From: Flavobacteriales bacterium UBA852
Lineage (GTDB): Bacteria; Bacteroidota; Bacteroidia; Flavobacteriales_E; Vicingaceae
NCBI GenBank assembly: GCA_002295925.1
Contig: DBGO01000021.1
Location: forward strand, 1-64,000
Direction: 5' to 3'
Length of the DNA stretch: 64,000 bases
Within the stretch, counting starts at the first letter, position 1. Each line of letters starts with the position of its first letter. A program made the position numbers and the translations under genes. This document shows positions 33,261 through 42,434 of this stretch, piece after piece. Under the pieces are notes generated by a model that was given only the letters and a program-made list of their open reading frames with translations, was not told the origin of the DNA and did not search any database.

Positions 33261-33638
33261 TTATTGAAAATTTGAGAGATAATAACTGTGTGAAATAAAA
33301 TAAAGAGTAGTTCCTGTAATTACATAATAAGAAAGGATAAACAACAGTGTTGTCATTAACGGTTTATTTACCACCCGAGCCATCCGGAAATAATTGACTA
33401 CCAATAAGAACATTGAGCCAAAAACAATCATCATCAATAGCATTTGATTGTTTGCCGATATGGTTTGATTGACCAAAAATTCTTTTTCTTCAACTGTATT
33501 ATACATACTTGCAGAAACCGGACGCAAATGACGGTAATACATTATTTGTAAACCAATAACCAAGCCGGTAACAAACACATTTATTAGTACCATAATGGTC
33601 AAAAAAAATGTGCTTGGATTTTGTTTTTTTTTACTCAT
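33261..33638 (-). CDS. Small membrane protein of unknown function
   Basis: This 125-aa protein has three hydrophobic segments: about 9-29 (FFLTIMVLINVFVTGLVIGL), about 62-82 and about 95-118. The N-terminus is Lys-rich and cytoplasmic. I recognise no family. It starts 1 bp after the RNase G gene ends, so it is translated from the same mRNA, perhaps by coupling. Its stop is 8 bp from the grpE promoter -33 box. Confidence 0.65.
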   Translation of the reverse strand: MSKKKQNPSTFFLTIMVLINVFVTGLVIGLQIMYYRHLRPVSASMYNTVEEKEFLVNQTISANNQMLLMMIVFGSMFLLVVNYFRMARVVNKPLMTTLLFILSYYVITGTTLYFISHSYYLSNFQ

Positions 33639-33639
33639 T

Positions 33640-35205
33640 TTACAAGATTATTTCATCGTCATTTTTATCAAAAATATGATATTCAAGTAAAGCATAAGAG
33701 GTTATAGGCTCTACCGTAATGTGACATTTATAGTCTTTTTCCCATTTTTTTCGTAGTGATGTTTTTAATAAACCTTCGGGACGATTGATAAATGCGGCAA
33801 TATAAGGATGAGTTCTTACTTTGAGCTTTTTCTGATTGGTTTGCTCTGCCAAATAACGAATACTGTTTTCAATTTCATCGACAAACAAAATGGTTGATTG
33901 CACTTCGCCTTTTCCGTTGCAGCAAGGGCATTTTTCGGTTACTTCCACATCCATTTCGGGACGTACCCGTTGGCGAGTAATTTCTATTAACCCAAATTTA
34001 CTTGGCGGAAGAATACTGTGCTTGGCACGGTCTTCTTTCATAAATTCTTTTAATTTATGATAGAGCGTCATCCGGTTTTCTTCTTCACGCATATCAATAA
34101 AATCCACCACAATAATACCACCCATATCTCTTAACCGTAATTGACGGGCTACTTCTTTCGCGGCTTCAATATTTACCGCTAAAGCATTTTGTTCTTGGTT
34201 ATCGCCTTTTTTAACTCCTCGTTGTCCACTGTTTACATCTATTACATGCATGGCTTCGGTGTGCTCTATAATAAGATAAGCACCTGAACGCATGCTGACA
34301 TTTTTGCCAAAAAGGGCTTTTATTTGTTTTTCTATCCCAAAATGGTCAAATATGGGTTTGCTTCCTGTATAAAGTTTTACAATTTTTTCTTTATCGGGTG
34401 CTATTGTATGCAAATAGCCTTTAATTTCTCCAAAAAGGGCTTCATCATTTACGTGAATCTGATTAAAATCGGCATTTAACAAATCGCGCAACATGGCAGA
34501 TGTTCTGTCCAACTCGCCAATTATTTTTGCCGGTGGCTTGGCTTTTTGCAACCGTTTAAATCCCTCATTCCATTTTTGAGTGAGGTAATTCATATCGTTA
34601 TGCAAATCGGCCACTTTTTTGTTTTCGGCAACTGTGCGAATGATTATTCCAAATCCTTTTGGCTTAATGCTTGAAATAAGATTTTTCAGGCGATTTCTTT
34701 CTTCTTCGCTTTTTATTTTTTGCGAAATGGAAACCTTATCGGAAAAGGGGATTAAAACCAAATATCTTCCTGCAATGGAAAGCTCGGCACTTAACCGTGG
34801 ACCTTTTGTTGATATAGGCTCTTTGGCAATTTGTACCAATATATTTTGATTGGATTTTAAAACATCACCAATTTTACCGTTCTTATCAATTTCGGGTTCA
34901 AGTTTAAAGTTTGACAAATCGGCAGTAGTCATTTTACCGCTTTGCACCAACTTTACATACTTTTGTAATGATTTAAACTGAGGTCCCAAGTCAAGATAAT
35001 GCAAAAAGGCATCTTTTTCGTATCCCACATCGACAAATGCGGCATTTAGCCCCGTCATTATTTTCTTAACTCTGCCTAAATAAATATCTCCTACCGAAAA
35101 ATTATTATTGCTTTTTTCGCGGTGAAGTTCTACTAATTCACCATCTTTTAATAAGGCAATAATTACCTCCGATGGACTGCTGTTTATAACTAATTCTACA
35201 CTCAC
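33640..35205 (-). CDS. rng: Ribonuclease G/E family endoribonuclease
   Basis: This 521-aa protein has an N-terminal S1-type RNA-binding domain (about 38-130, GDIYLGRVKKIMTGLNAAFV), then the RNase E/G catalytic region with HVIDVNSGQRGV and GGIIVVDFIDM, which supply the metal-binding Asp residues. The Zn-link CPCCNGKGEV lies near residue 425. The long RNase E scaffold C-terminus is absent, so RNase G is the better name. It processes rRNA and decays mRNA. The HU and 30-aa basic protein genes lie upstream on the same strand. Confidence 0.92.
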   Translation of the reverse strand: MSVELVINSSPSEVIIALLKDGELVELHREKSNNNFSVGDIYLGRVKKIMTGLNAAFVDVGYEKDAFLHYLDLGPQFKSLQKYVKLVQSGKMTTADLSNFKLEPEIDKNGKIGDVLKSNQNILVQIAKEPISTKGPRLSAELSIAGRYLVLIPFSDKVSISQKIKSEEERNRLKNLISSIKPKGFGIIIRTVAENKKVADLHNDMNYLTQKWNEGFKRLQKAKPPAKIIGELDRTSAMLRDLLNADFNQIHVNDEALFGEIKGYLHTIAPDKEKIVKLYTGSKPIFDHFGIEKQIKALFGKNVSMRSGAYLIIEHTEAMHVIDVNSGQRGVKKGDNQEQNALAVNIEAAKEVARQLRLRDMGGIIVVDFIDMREEENRMTLYHKLKEFMKEDRAKHSILPPSKFGLIEITRQRVRPEMDVEVTEKCPCCNGKGEVQSTILFVDEIENSIRYLAEQTNQKKLKVRTHPYIAAFINRPEGLLKTSLRKKWEKDYKCHITVEPITSYALLEYHIFDKNDDEIIL

Positions 35206-35347
35206 CTTCTTCTGCTTTTCCGTATTTTAGCTAATTACACTTAACAGTAAAAAAGAGCAGTTTGAATAATCAAACCTATATAAAACACGTATAGGGCTAA
35301 TTTTAAAGATAAAAATTAGCCTTATACCCAAAACATTTAAAAGAATA

Positions 35348-35440
35348 TTATTTCTTTTTCTTATGTCTGTTTTTTCTTAGTCTTTTTTTACGCTTATGCG
35401 TAGCCATTTTATGTCTTTTTCTTTTTTTCCCGCTTGGCAT
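35348..35440 (-). CDS. 30-aa highly basic protein, possible ribosomal type
   Basis: A short frame from ATG 35438-35440 to TAA 35348-35350 encodes MPSGKKRKRHKMATHKRKKR followed by LRKNRHKKKK. Twenty-two of 30 residues are Lys, Arg or His. The pattern resembles the small AURKAIP1/COX24-like basic proteins, related to mitochondrial mS38 and the mycobacterial small-subunit protein bS22, which bind rRNA. I believe nearly identical short ORFs occur in the same place in other Bacteroidota, but this needs a search. It lies between the HU and RNase G genes on the same strand. A ribosomal role is inferred. Confidence 0.65.
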   Translation of the reverse strand: MPSGKKRKRHKMATHKRKKRLRKNRHKKKK

Positions 35441-35466
35441 AGCTCAATACTTTTAATGGTTAATAA

Positions 35467-35754
35467 TTATTTTTTTACTTTATCTTTTACACTTTCCACA
35501 AATGTTTTGGCCGGTTTAAAAGCCGGAACAAAATGTTCGGGAATGATAATAGTTGTGTTTTTTGAAATATTACGTCCGGTTTTTTGTGCTCTTTTCTTCA
35601 CAATAAAAGAACCAAAACCTCTTAAATAAACATTCTCTCCGTTTTCCAATGATTTTTTCACTGTCTTCATAAATTCTTCTACAGTTGCTTGAACTTCCAT
35701 TTTTTCAAGACCTGTTCTTTCTGCAATTTCATTTACAATATCCGCCTTTGTCAT
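35467..35754 (-). CDS. HU family DNA-binding protein
   Basis: This 95-aa nucleoid protein has the HU/IHF fold: two N-terminal helices (MTKADIVNEIAERTGLEKME), the body with VYLRGFGSFIVKKRAQKTGRN, and the DNA-embracing arm with the IPEHFVPAFKPAK end. It dimerises and bends DNA. The N-terminus is closer to HU than to IHF. It has its own promoter (TATATTTG, 35799-35806) and leads the cluster with the 30-aa basic protein and RNase G. Confidence 0.95.
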   Translation of the reverse strand: MTKADIVNEIAERTGLEKMEVQATVEEFMKTVKKSLENGENVYLRGFGSFIVKKRAQKTGRNISKNTTIIIPEHFVPAFKPAKTFVESVKDKVKK

Positions 35755-35798
35755 TTTTATATTTTTTTAAATTTTAGACCTATTATTTAAAAGGGGTG

Positions 35799-35806
35799 CA
35801 AATATA
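35799..35806 (-). promoter_or_regulatory. -7 box of the HU gene
   Basis: The minus strand reads TATATTTG and then CACCCCTTTTAA (35798-35787 region), almost the same post-box sequence as at rplS. A TTG lies 23 nt upstream, slightly outside the usual spacing. Confidence 0.6.
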
Positions 35807-35873
35807 GTCTTTTAATTTGTATTGAAAAGCAATATGCAAAATATTTCGTTAATATTACATTTATTTACTGCGT

Positions 35874-36908
35874 ATGAGCTTTAATATTCTACTAGTTGAT
35901 TGGTATAAAAATAATAAGCGCGATTTGCCTTGGCGTAATACTTCGCACCCGTATCCTATTTGGATTTCTGAAATTATATTGCAACAAACGCGAGTTCAAC
36001 AAGGATTACCTTACTATGAACGGTTTATGGAAAAATTTCCTACTGTTTTTGATATTGCCTATGCCGATGAACAAGAGGTTTTAAACCTTTGGCAAGGGTT
36101 GGGATATTACAGTCGTGCACGAAATTTACACAAAGGCACCCGGCAAGTTGCTTTTGATTTAAAAGGCAAATTTCCGGATAATTATGCCGATTGGCTAAAA
36201 ATAAAGGGCGTAGGCAGTTATACGGCAGCAGCTATTGCTTCTTTTGCGTTTAAAGAAGCTGTTCCGGTGGTTGACGGAAATGTTTTTAGAGTTTTGTCCC
36301 GGGTTTTTGATATTGATTTGAATATCGCTTCAAACAAAGCCAAGGGCTATTTTTTTGATTTTTCAAAAGAATTGATTGATAAAAAACAACCGGATTTGTA
36401 TAATCAAGCTATTATGGAATTTGGCGCACTGCAATGTGTTCCTAAAAATCCGGATTGTTCTAATTGTATTCTGCAAAATAATTGCATTTCATTTTCTAAA
36501 AATATTGTGCACGAGCGTCCGGTTAAAATCAAGCAAAAACGGATTAAAAAGCGTTTTTTTCATTATTTCGTAGTTAAACAAAATGATTCTGTTTTCTTGC
36601 AACAACGAACCAAGAAAGACATTTGGCAAAATATGTATGAGTTTCCTTTAATTGAAGAAAATTCGGATGATTTATCTGAAGAAAGTATGAAAAAATTAAA
36701 CATTAAACCAACTGATATTCAACTGATAAAAAGAAACAACAAGCATATTTTATCGCATCAGGAAATATATACTGCTTTTTGGTCGATTAATTTTGAAAAA
36801 GCTCAAAAATTGATAAAAAATGCCTCGAAAATTGCTGTTTCGGAAACAAAAAATTATCCAATGCCCAAGCCCATTTATACTTTTATGAATGAATTGATTT
36901 CAAAATAA
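35874..36908 (+). CDS. mutY: A/G-specific adenine glycosylase
   Basis: This 344-aa DNA repair enzyme removes adenine mispaired with 8-oxoguanine. The catalytic Glu is E33 in SEIILQQTRV; the helix-hairpin-helix is IKGVGSYTAAA, followed by D134 in VVDGNVFRV. The [4Fe-4S] ligands follow the C-x6-C-x2-C-x5-C pattern in CVPKNPDCSNCILQNNC (near residue 190). A NUDIX-like C-terminal domain (about 228-340) recognises 8-oxoG. The length is normal. It is divergent from the HU gene and convergent with pyrB. Confidence 0.95.
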   Translation: MSFNILLVDWYKNNKRDLPWRNTSHPYPIWISEIILQQTRVQQGLPYYERFMEKFPTVFDIAYADEQEVLNLWQGLGYYSRARNLHKGTRQVAFDLKGKFPDNYADWLKIKGVGSYTAAAIASFAFKEAVPVVDGNVFRVLSRVFDIDLNIASNKAKGYFFDFSKELIDKKQPDLYNQAIMEFGALQCVPKNPDCSNCILQNNCISFSKNIVHERPVKIKQKRIKKRFFHYFVVKQNDSVFLQQRTKKDIWQNMYEFPLIEENSDDLSEESMKKLNIKPTDIQLIKRNNKHILSHQEIYTAFWSINFEKAQKLIKNASKIAVSETKNYPMPKPIYTFMNELISK

Positions 36909-36918
36909 AGAAGATTTG

Positions 36919-37848
36919 TTAATCCACTTTTTTTCCGGCAAGTAAATAAAGCACCGCCATACGCACGGCTACACCGTTTTCTACTTGGTCCAAAATTATA
37001 GCTTGATTACTGTCGGCAACATCACTTGTAATCTCAACACCTCTGTTTATTGGTCCGGGGTGCATTACTGTTATTTCTTTCCCAAGACTGTCGAGCAGTT
37101 CTTTATTCAAGCCATACAACATAGAATATTCTCTTAATGAAGGAAAGTATTTTTTGTCTTGTCTTTCCAATTGAATGCGCAACATCATTGCCACATCGCA
37201 CCACTCAAGGGCTTTTCTTAAATTGGTTTCCACCTCAACCCCTAACGATGTAATATACTTTGGTATCAAGGTTAATGGTCCGCACAGTTTCACTTCGGCG
37301 CCTAATTTTTGTAAGCAAAAAATATTGGACAGTGCTACTCGCGAATGGGCTATATCGCCCACTATAACAATTTTCTTACCTTTTACTTCGCCGTATTTTT
37401 CTCTAATAGAATAAGCATCAAGCAGGGCTTGTGTCGGATGCTCGTGTGCTCCGTCGCCGGCATTTATAATTTGAGCATCTACTTGTTTGCTTAAAAAATA
37501 CGCCGCCCCGGGGTTTGGATGACGCATAACCACCATATCCACTTTCATTGCCAAAATATTATTGACAGTATCAACCAATGTTTCACCTTTTTTTACAGAT
37601 GATGATGATGATGCAAAGTTGATAACATCGGCACTCAAGCGTTTTTCGGCCAATTCAAATGACAGTTTGGTGCGGGTAGAATTTTCGAAAAACAAATTGG
37701 CAATGGTAATATCTCTGAGCGAAGGTACTTTTTTTATCGGGCGGTTGATGACCTGCTTAAAATTATCGGCAGTTTGAAAAATAAGTTCAATATCATCTTT
37801 GGTAATGTATTTAATGCCCAATAAATGTTTTGTACTTAGCTTGCTCAT
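36919..37848 (-). CDS. pyrB: Aspartate carbamoyltransferase, catalytic chain
   Basis: This 309-aa enzyme makes carbamoyl aspartate in pyrimidine synthesis. The carbamoyl phosphate-binding motif FFENSTRTKLSFELAEKRL is at about 53-71. The HPTQALLDAYSI motif and the MHPGPINRG aspartate-binding loop are also present. No pyrI is adjacent, as expected for the PyrR-linked type. Its start overlaps the stop of pyrR by one base (TAATG), so translation is coupled. Confidence 0.95.
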   Translation of the reverse strand: MSKLSTKHLLGIKYITKDDIELIFQTADNFKQVINRPIKKVPSLRDITIANLFFENSTRTKLSFELAEKRLSADVINFASSSSSVKKGETLVDTVNNILAMKVDMVVMRHPNPGAAYFLSKQVDAQIINAGDGAHEHPTQALLDAYSIREKYGEVKGKKIVIVGDIAHSRVALSNIFCLQKLGAEVKLCGPLTLIPKYITSLGVEVETNLRKALEWCDVAMMLRIQLERQDKKYFPSLREYSMLYGLNKELLDSLGKEITVMHPGPINRGVEITSDVADSNQAIILDQVENGVAVRMAVLYLLAGKKVD

Positions 37849-38411
37849 TAATTTTTGAGTTTGGGTGTATATAAAATAACTTCGTCTTTGTTATCGGTTT
37901 CTTTCCATTTTACTTGAACCCGTTGCGAAATGATACTATCAATTTTCTTTCCCACATAATCGGGTTGAATGGGTAAATCGCGGCTGTATCGTCGGTCAAT
38001 CAGCGTAAGCAGTTCTACTTTTTCGGGACGACCATAAGCCAACATTGCATCTAATCCGGCACGGATAGTACGTCCGGTAAACAATACATCATCAATCAAA
38101 ATCACTTTTTTATTTTCGATAATAAAATCTATTTCTGTTTTTCCGGGAACTATGGGTTCTTCTCTTCGTCTGAAATCGTCTCGGTAAAACGTAACATCCA
38201 AATAACCAATTTGTATTGGTGAAACAACGGCTTTCATTTTATGCAATTCTAAAGCTATTCTGTTAGCCAGATACTTTCCTCTTGGTTGCAAACCCAGAAT
38301 TACCGCATTTGAGAAATCATCGTAATTTTCTATCAACTCAAAACACAAACGTCTGATAACCAATTGGAATTGAGTAGGGTTTAGTATGACGCGGTGTTGT
38401 TCCATTTTCAA
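37848..38411 (-). CDS. pyrR: Bifunctional PyrR: pyr regulator / uracil phosphoribosyltransferase
   Basis: This 187-aa protein has the PRPP-binding motif VILIDDVLFTGRTIRAG (about 105-121) and the PyrR-like RQEEPIVPG-type hood segment (DDFRRREEPIVPGKTEID). In Bacillus PyrR binds pyr mRNA to promote attenuation and has weak UPRT activity. Only 31 bp separate it from the upstream gene, and I see no PyrR-binding loop or attenuator there, so RNA regulation at this site is not supported. It is cotranscribed with pyrB. Confidence 0.93.
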   Translation of the reverse strand: MKMEQHRVILNPTQFQLVIRRLCFELIENYDDFSNAVILGLQPRGKYLANRIALELHKMKAVVSPIQIGYLDVTFYRDDFRRREEPIVPGKTEIDFIIENKKVILIDDVLFTGRTIRAGLDAMLAYGRPEKVELLTLIDRRYSRDLPIQPDYVGKKIDSIISQRVQVKWKETDNKDEVILYTPKLKN

Positions 38412-38442
38412 TGCCCAAAGATAAATGATTCCTTGTTATTTC

Positions 38443-39519
38443 TTATTTTTCGACACATATTTTTTTTGTGGATAATAATTTTCCTTCTTCAAAAATTTGA
38501 ATAAAATAAATGCCTTGTGCTACCGATTTTAAATTAACCAACATTTTATTATCCATTATTTGATATTTAACCGGAAGACTTTTTCCGGCTATGTTCATCA
38601 AATTTAGTGTTGCTGTATGATTGAAACGTTTATCCGACTCTATCAGTAAAATATTTTTTGCAGGGTTTGGGTAAATACTCACCTTTATATTTTGTTCGGG
38701 TTGAAAAATCCCCAATGTTCTGATGCTGTCTTGATACTCTACTTGAGTGATTTGTCCGCTACGCTCAACTATTTTCAACAAAGGTGTACCTTTATTATTG
38801 GCTAACCAACTGTATTCTATTTCTGCCGGACGGGGAACGGTTGTGCCAAAACCAAATTGGTCGGAATACGTTGTATCAATTCGGTAAACTGTAGATTTTA
38901 ATCTAATGGTTTGAAATGTTCCATAAGGGGTTATCAATGTTCCGTAACCATCGATGGTGTCGTAGCGCTGAATTGACTGTCCGTAATAGCCAAATGATGG
39001 CACAGACAAACCAAATTCTGCATAATTGGATTCAATATTTCCGAAATTCATCGGGAAATGATACCAAACATCTACCGGCTCGTTTTTTACCGATGTTGGC
39101 ACGCCGTTTATATTTGCCCCAAAGCCCACATTACTGTATTCACCGGTTGAATTTTTAAAATAATTTATCATTTCGGTTATCTGCACAGGCGAATTCTGAT
39201 TGTTGGGAAATTCAGCCCGCAAGGCATAATCGGCTTTATGATTTGGGTACAAAAAAGCATTATTGAAATAAAATTGATAAGCCAATGGCGTTGACGATAC
39301 GCTCAGAAAAGTATCGGCACGTTGCATTTGAGAGGTAAGGTCGGAAAAATCCCACGTAACATTACTTCCGGCAACTGTTAAACTTTGTGAAAAATTGGTA
39401 TTACCGATGCTGTAAACATAAATATCATTTACATTTGGCATATCATTATTGGTAATTGTAATTTGAGAATTGATAAAAAGAGGAATTATTCCACCTAAAA
39501 TGAGTAATTTTATTTTCAT
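38443..39519 (-). CDS. T9SS type A cargo protein
   Basis: The ATG at 39519 is taken as the start because it begins a signal peptide (MKIKLLILGGIIPLFINSQ); the frame stays open 70 codons further, into the divergent gene, without signal-like sequence. The 358-aa protein has a beta-rich domain (about 20-270) with VNDIYVYSIGN and TWDFSDLT, seen in several secreted Bacteroidota proteins of unknown role. It ends with a T9SS type A sorting domain (SIYPNPAKNILLIESD to TKKICVEK). It should be secreted across the outer membrane. The ligand is unknown. Confidence 0.85.
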   Translation of the reverse strand: MKIKLLILGGIIPLFINSQITITNNDMPNVNDIYVYSIGNTNFSQSLTVAGSNVTWDFSDLTSQMQRADTFLSVSSTPLAYQFYFNNAFLYPNHKADYALRAEFPNNQNSPVQITEMINYFKNSTGEYSNVGFGANINGVPTSVKNEPVDVWYHFPMNFGNIESNYAEFGLSVPSFGYYGQSIQRYDTIDGYGTLITPYGTFQTIRLKSTVYRIDTTYSDQFGFGTTVPRPAEIEYSWLANNKGTPLLKIVERSGQITQVEYQDSIRTLGIFQPEQNIKVSIYPNPAKNILLIESDKRFNHTATLNLMNIAGKSLPVKYQIMDNKMLVNLKSVAQGIYFIQIFEEGKLLSTKKICVEK

Positions 39520-39538
39520 AATATAAAGATTGAATTTT

Positions 39539-40207
39539 ATGCTAAAAATACACATAATATACCTTTTAACCGCTCTGTTGTTTTTGTTTAACGGATTATC
39601 TGCACAAAGTGACAAGACGGACAGCTTAAAGTTAATCCAATTTACAGGCGTAGTATTAGAAGCCGACAGCTTAAATCCGCTTCCTTTTACGCACATTACC
39701 ATAAAAAATTCACACATAGGAACCATCACCGATTATTACGGCTTTTTTAGTTTTGTAGCTAAAGAAAACGACACCATTATTTTTTCTAACATCAGTTTTA
39801 AAAGAGCAGAATTTGTTATTCCCGACAGCTTGCCCGACAGTCGCTATTCGGTGATTCAGCTTATGCAAAAAGATACTTTTTTATTGAAAGAAACGGTTAT
39901 TTACCCTTGGCCTACACGTGAACAATTTAAAGAAGCCTTTTTACACGCCGACATTCCTGATGATGATTTGGAGCGTGCCAAAAAAAACTTGGCTAAAGAA
40001 GATTTAATCGAATACGCCGAAAATATTGAAGGTGACCCCGGAACCAGCTACAAATATGTTATGAATCAGCAATATACGCGTATGTATTATGCCGGACAAT
40101 ACCCCTCTATCAGCTTATTGAATCCGGTAGCTTGGGCAAAGTTTATTCAAGCATGGAAAAATGGCGATTTTAAACGAAAAAACAAACGTAAATCTTACGA
40201 CGATTAA
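39539..40207 (+). CDS. Carboxypeptidase-like regulatory domain protein
   Basis: ATG 39539 is preferred to TTG 39530, since it gives a typical signal peptide (MLKIHIIYLLTALLFLFNGL, ending SAQ). The 222-aa protein has one CarboxypepD_reg-like beta-sandwich at about 30-115 (GVVLEADSLNPLPFTHITIK and then GTITDYYGFFSF). A helical, charged C-terminal part with a basic end (FKRKNKRKS) follows. The domain usually sits at the N-terminus of TonB-dependent receptors; here no barrel follows, so it is a stand-alone periplasmic protein. It starts 19 bp from the divergent T9SS cargo gene and is 11 bp before dapB. Confidence 0.8.
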   Translation: MLKIHIIYLLTALLFLFNGLSAQSDKTDSLKLIQFTGVVLEADSLNPLPFTHITIKNSHIGTITDYYGFFSFVAKENDTIIFSNISFKRAEFVIPDSLPDSRYSVIQLMQKDTFLLKETVIYPWPTREQFKEAFLHADIPDDDLERAKKNLAKEDLIEYAENIEGDPGTSYKYVMNQQYTRMYYAGQYPSISLLNPVAWAKFIQAWKNGDFKRKNKRKSYDD

Positions 40208-40218
40208 ACCTTGAAACT

Positions 40219-40935
40219 ATGAAAATTGCTTTGATAGGATATGGTAAAATGGGTAAAGAAATAGAAAACATTGCCCTTGAACGCGGCCATGAAATTGTAT
40301 TGAAAAGCACCTCCAAAACACCTCAAGAAGAAATCGCACAAAAATTATTATTGGCAGATGTAGCCATAGAGTTCAGCACACCAAAATCAGCCGTAAAAAA
40401 CATATACATTTGCTTTGAAACCAATACACCCGTAGTAATTGGCACAACCGGATGGTATGACCAATATAACGAAGTAAAGGAAACGTGTTTAAAAACAAAT
40501 AGCACCATGCTTGCCGCTACCAATTGCAGTTTGGGGGTTAATATCTTTTTTGAAATAAATAAGTATTTGGCAAAAATGATGAACAATCAACCTCAATACA
40601 ATGTTGCAGTGGAAGAAATTCATCACATACACAAACTTGATGCACCCAGCGGAACGGCAATAAGCATTGCAGAGCAAATAATTGAAAATTTGGACAGAAA
40701 AAAACACTGGAAAAACGAATTATCCGAAAATACCGAAGACCTTGAAATAATTTCTATCCGCGAAGGTGAAGTTCCCGGTACGCACAAAGTTGTTTACTCA
40801 TCTGATATTGATGATATTGAAATTATGCACAAAGCGCACAACCGAAAAGGATTTGCCCAAGGGGCTGTAGTTGCCGCCGAATTTATTGCCGGTAAAAAAG
40901 GTATTTTTACAATGAAAGATGTTTTGGGTTTGTGA
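40219..40935 (+). CDS. dapB: 4-hydroxy-tetrahydrodipicolinate reductase
   Basis: This 238-aa enzyme acts in lysine and diaminopimelate synthesis, reducing the dipicolinate precursor with NAD(P)H. The N-terminal Rossmann motif is GYGKMGKEIE (7-16), GTTGW follows in the middle, and the active-site signature HHIHKLDAPSGTA is at about 135-147. The N-terminal motif is shorter than the usual GxxGxMG, as often in Bacteroidota. It overlaps the upstream in-frame extension of the TPR gene, but not the TPR gene's likely start at 41009. Confidence 0.95.
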   Translation: MKIALIGYGKMGKEIENIALERGHEIVLKSTSKTPQEEIAQKLLLADVAIEFSTPKSAVKNIYICFETNTPVVIGTTGWYDQYNEVKETCLKTNSTMLAATNCSLGVNIFFEINKYLAKMMNNQPQYNVAVEEIHHIHKLDAPSGTAISIAEQIIENLDRKKHWKNELSENTEDLEIISIREGEVPGTHKVVYSSDIDDIEIMHKAHNRKGFAQGAVVAAEFIAGKKGIFTMKDVLGL

Positions 40936-41008
40936 ATTAAAAGTTTATCTTTTTGCAAAACAAATAGCTGAAATTTTCGTAATTTTATATAAACAGCAAA
41001 TTCAATTA

Positions 41009-42421
41009 ATGGACGACGATTTTGATTTCAATGACGATTTTCAACGCTTTAGCGAAAGCATATCGCGTTTTGAAAATATGATAAAAAATGACACACCCGG
41101 TTTCTTTGATGTTGAAGAAATTGAATACCTCATTGATTTTTATATGGACAAAAACCAAATGTCGAAGGTTGAAAAAATTATTGAAATCGGCGAATCATTG
41201 CATCCTTACAGTATTGAACTACAACTGAAAAAAGCACAGTTTTACCAAAATATTCACCGTCCCAACAAATCGTTGAAGCTGTTAAACAAATTGGAACAAA
41301 TTGAGCCCACAAACATTGACTTACTCTATCTTAAAGCAAGTGTGTACAGTCAGTTAAGAGAAAACAAAAAATCCATTGAATATTATCAAAAACTGTTACC
41401 ATTGGTAGAAGAAGATGAATTGGAAGAAATTCTAATGCATATTGCTTTTGAATACGAAAATTTAAGAAACTACCATGAGGCTGTAAATTATTTTAAGCAA
41501 GTATTAAAGAATAATCCGGGCAATGAAACGGCCGTTTTTGAATTGACTTTTTGCTATGAAATAACCAACCAATTGGAAGAAGGAGTGAAATTCTTTCAAA
41601 AATTTTTGGATTATCATCCTTATTCTTCTTCGGCTTGGTATAATTTGGGAACAACTTATTTCAAGTTAGGATTGTTTGAAAAAGCCATCGATGCATTTGA
41701 GTTTGTCATTGCCATAAATGAACATTATACTCCGGCTTATTACGGTAAAGCAGGCGCTTTGTTCGAGTTGGAAAGATACAATGAAGCCATAAATACTTAT
41801 TTTCAAGTATTTGATATAGAAGAACCCGACGCACAAATTTACCACAATATTGCCGAAAGCTATGAAAAGTTGGAGGATTACACACAAGCAATACAATATT
41901 ATAAAAAAGCCATAGCACTAAACCCGATATATTCTGATGCTTATATGGGAATGGCTGTTTCTTACAATGAGTTGGGGCAAAACAAGTCGGCTTTGTTTTT
42001 TGCTAAAAAAGGCGTTGAATTGGATGAAAAAAATGCCGATTTTCAATATATTTTTGGTGATATTCTTAAAGCCAACGGGTTTTACGAAGAAGCTATTTTG
42101 GCTTATTCGAAAGTCATTCAACTGCTACCCGACACAAAAAGCATTTGGCTCGACCTTGCCGAAACTTTCAGAGAATATTTAGATATTGAGCACGCCATTG
42201 AAGTGCTGCACAAAGGTTTGGAACAACATGCTGATTATGCCTTGTATCATTATCGCCTTACGGCTTATTATTTAATGAAAAACGATATTACAGATGCTGT
42301 TAAACACATGGAAAAGGCAATACATTCAGACGCTTCGGAAGTAACCGAATTGGTTGAGTTTTATCCTGAATGTATAAATTTTGAAGAAATTATCCTTTTG
42401 ATTGAAAATATAGGTAAATAA
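41009..42421 (+). CDS. TPR repeat protein
   Basis: The frame opens at 40919 inside dapB, but ATG 41009 (MDDDFDFNDDFQRF) is the better start, since upstream residues look like read-through of non-coding sequence. The 470-aa protein lacks a signal peptide and is thus cytoplasmic. It holds about ten TPR units from residue 50 to the end, with typical A-x3-Y/F and A-x2-Y motifs (for example AWYNLGTTYFKLGLFEKAID). The N-terminus is strongly acidic. It is probably a scaffold for protein contacts; the partner is unknown. Confidence 0.82.
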   Translation: MDDDFDFNDDFQRFSESISRFENMIKNDTPGFFDVEEIEYLIDFYMDKNQMSKVEKIIEIGESLHPYSIELQLKKAQFYQNIHRPNKSLKLLNKLEQIEPTNIDLLYLKASVYSQLRENKKSIEYYQKLLPLVEEDELEEILMHIAFEYENLRNYHEAVNYFKQVLKNNPGNETAVFELTFCYEITNQLEEGVKFFQKFLDYHPYSSSAWYNLGTTYFKLGLFEKAIDAFEFVIAINEHYTPAYYGKAGALFELERYNEAINTYFQVFDIEEPDAQIYHNIAESYEKLEDYTQAIQYYKKAIALNPIYSDAYMGMAVSYNELGQNKSALFFAKKGVELDEKNADFQYIFGDILKANGFYEEAILAYSKVIQLLPDTKSIWLDLAETFREYLDIEHAIEVLHKGLEQHADYALYHYRLTAYYLMKNDITDAVKHMEKAIHSDASEVTELVEFYPECINFEEIILLIENIGK

Positions 42422-42434
42422 AAAAAGCAAGAAA

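Noticed and set aside
38412..38442. Possible PyrR-binding leader before pyrR
   Set aside because: The upstream gap is only 31 bp and shows neither the PyrR-binding loop nor an attenuator.
39520..39729. 70-codon N-terminal extension of the T9SS cargo gene at 38443
   Set aside because: It overlaps the divergent gene at 39539 and has no signal-like sequence. The ATG at 39519 starts a proper signal peptide.
40919..41008. 30-codon N-terminal extension of the TPR gene
   Set aside because: It overlaps the end of dapB, and its sequence differs from the acidic start beginning at ATG 41009.
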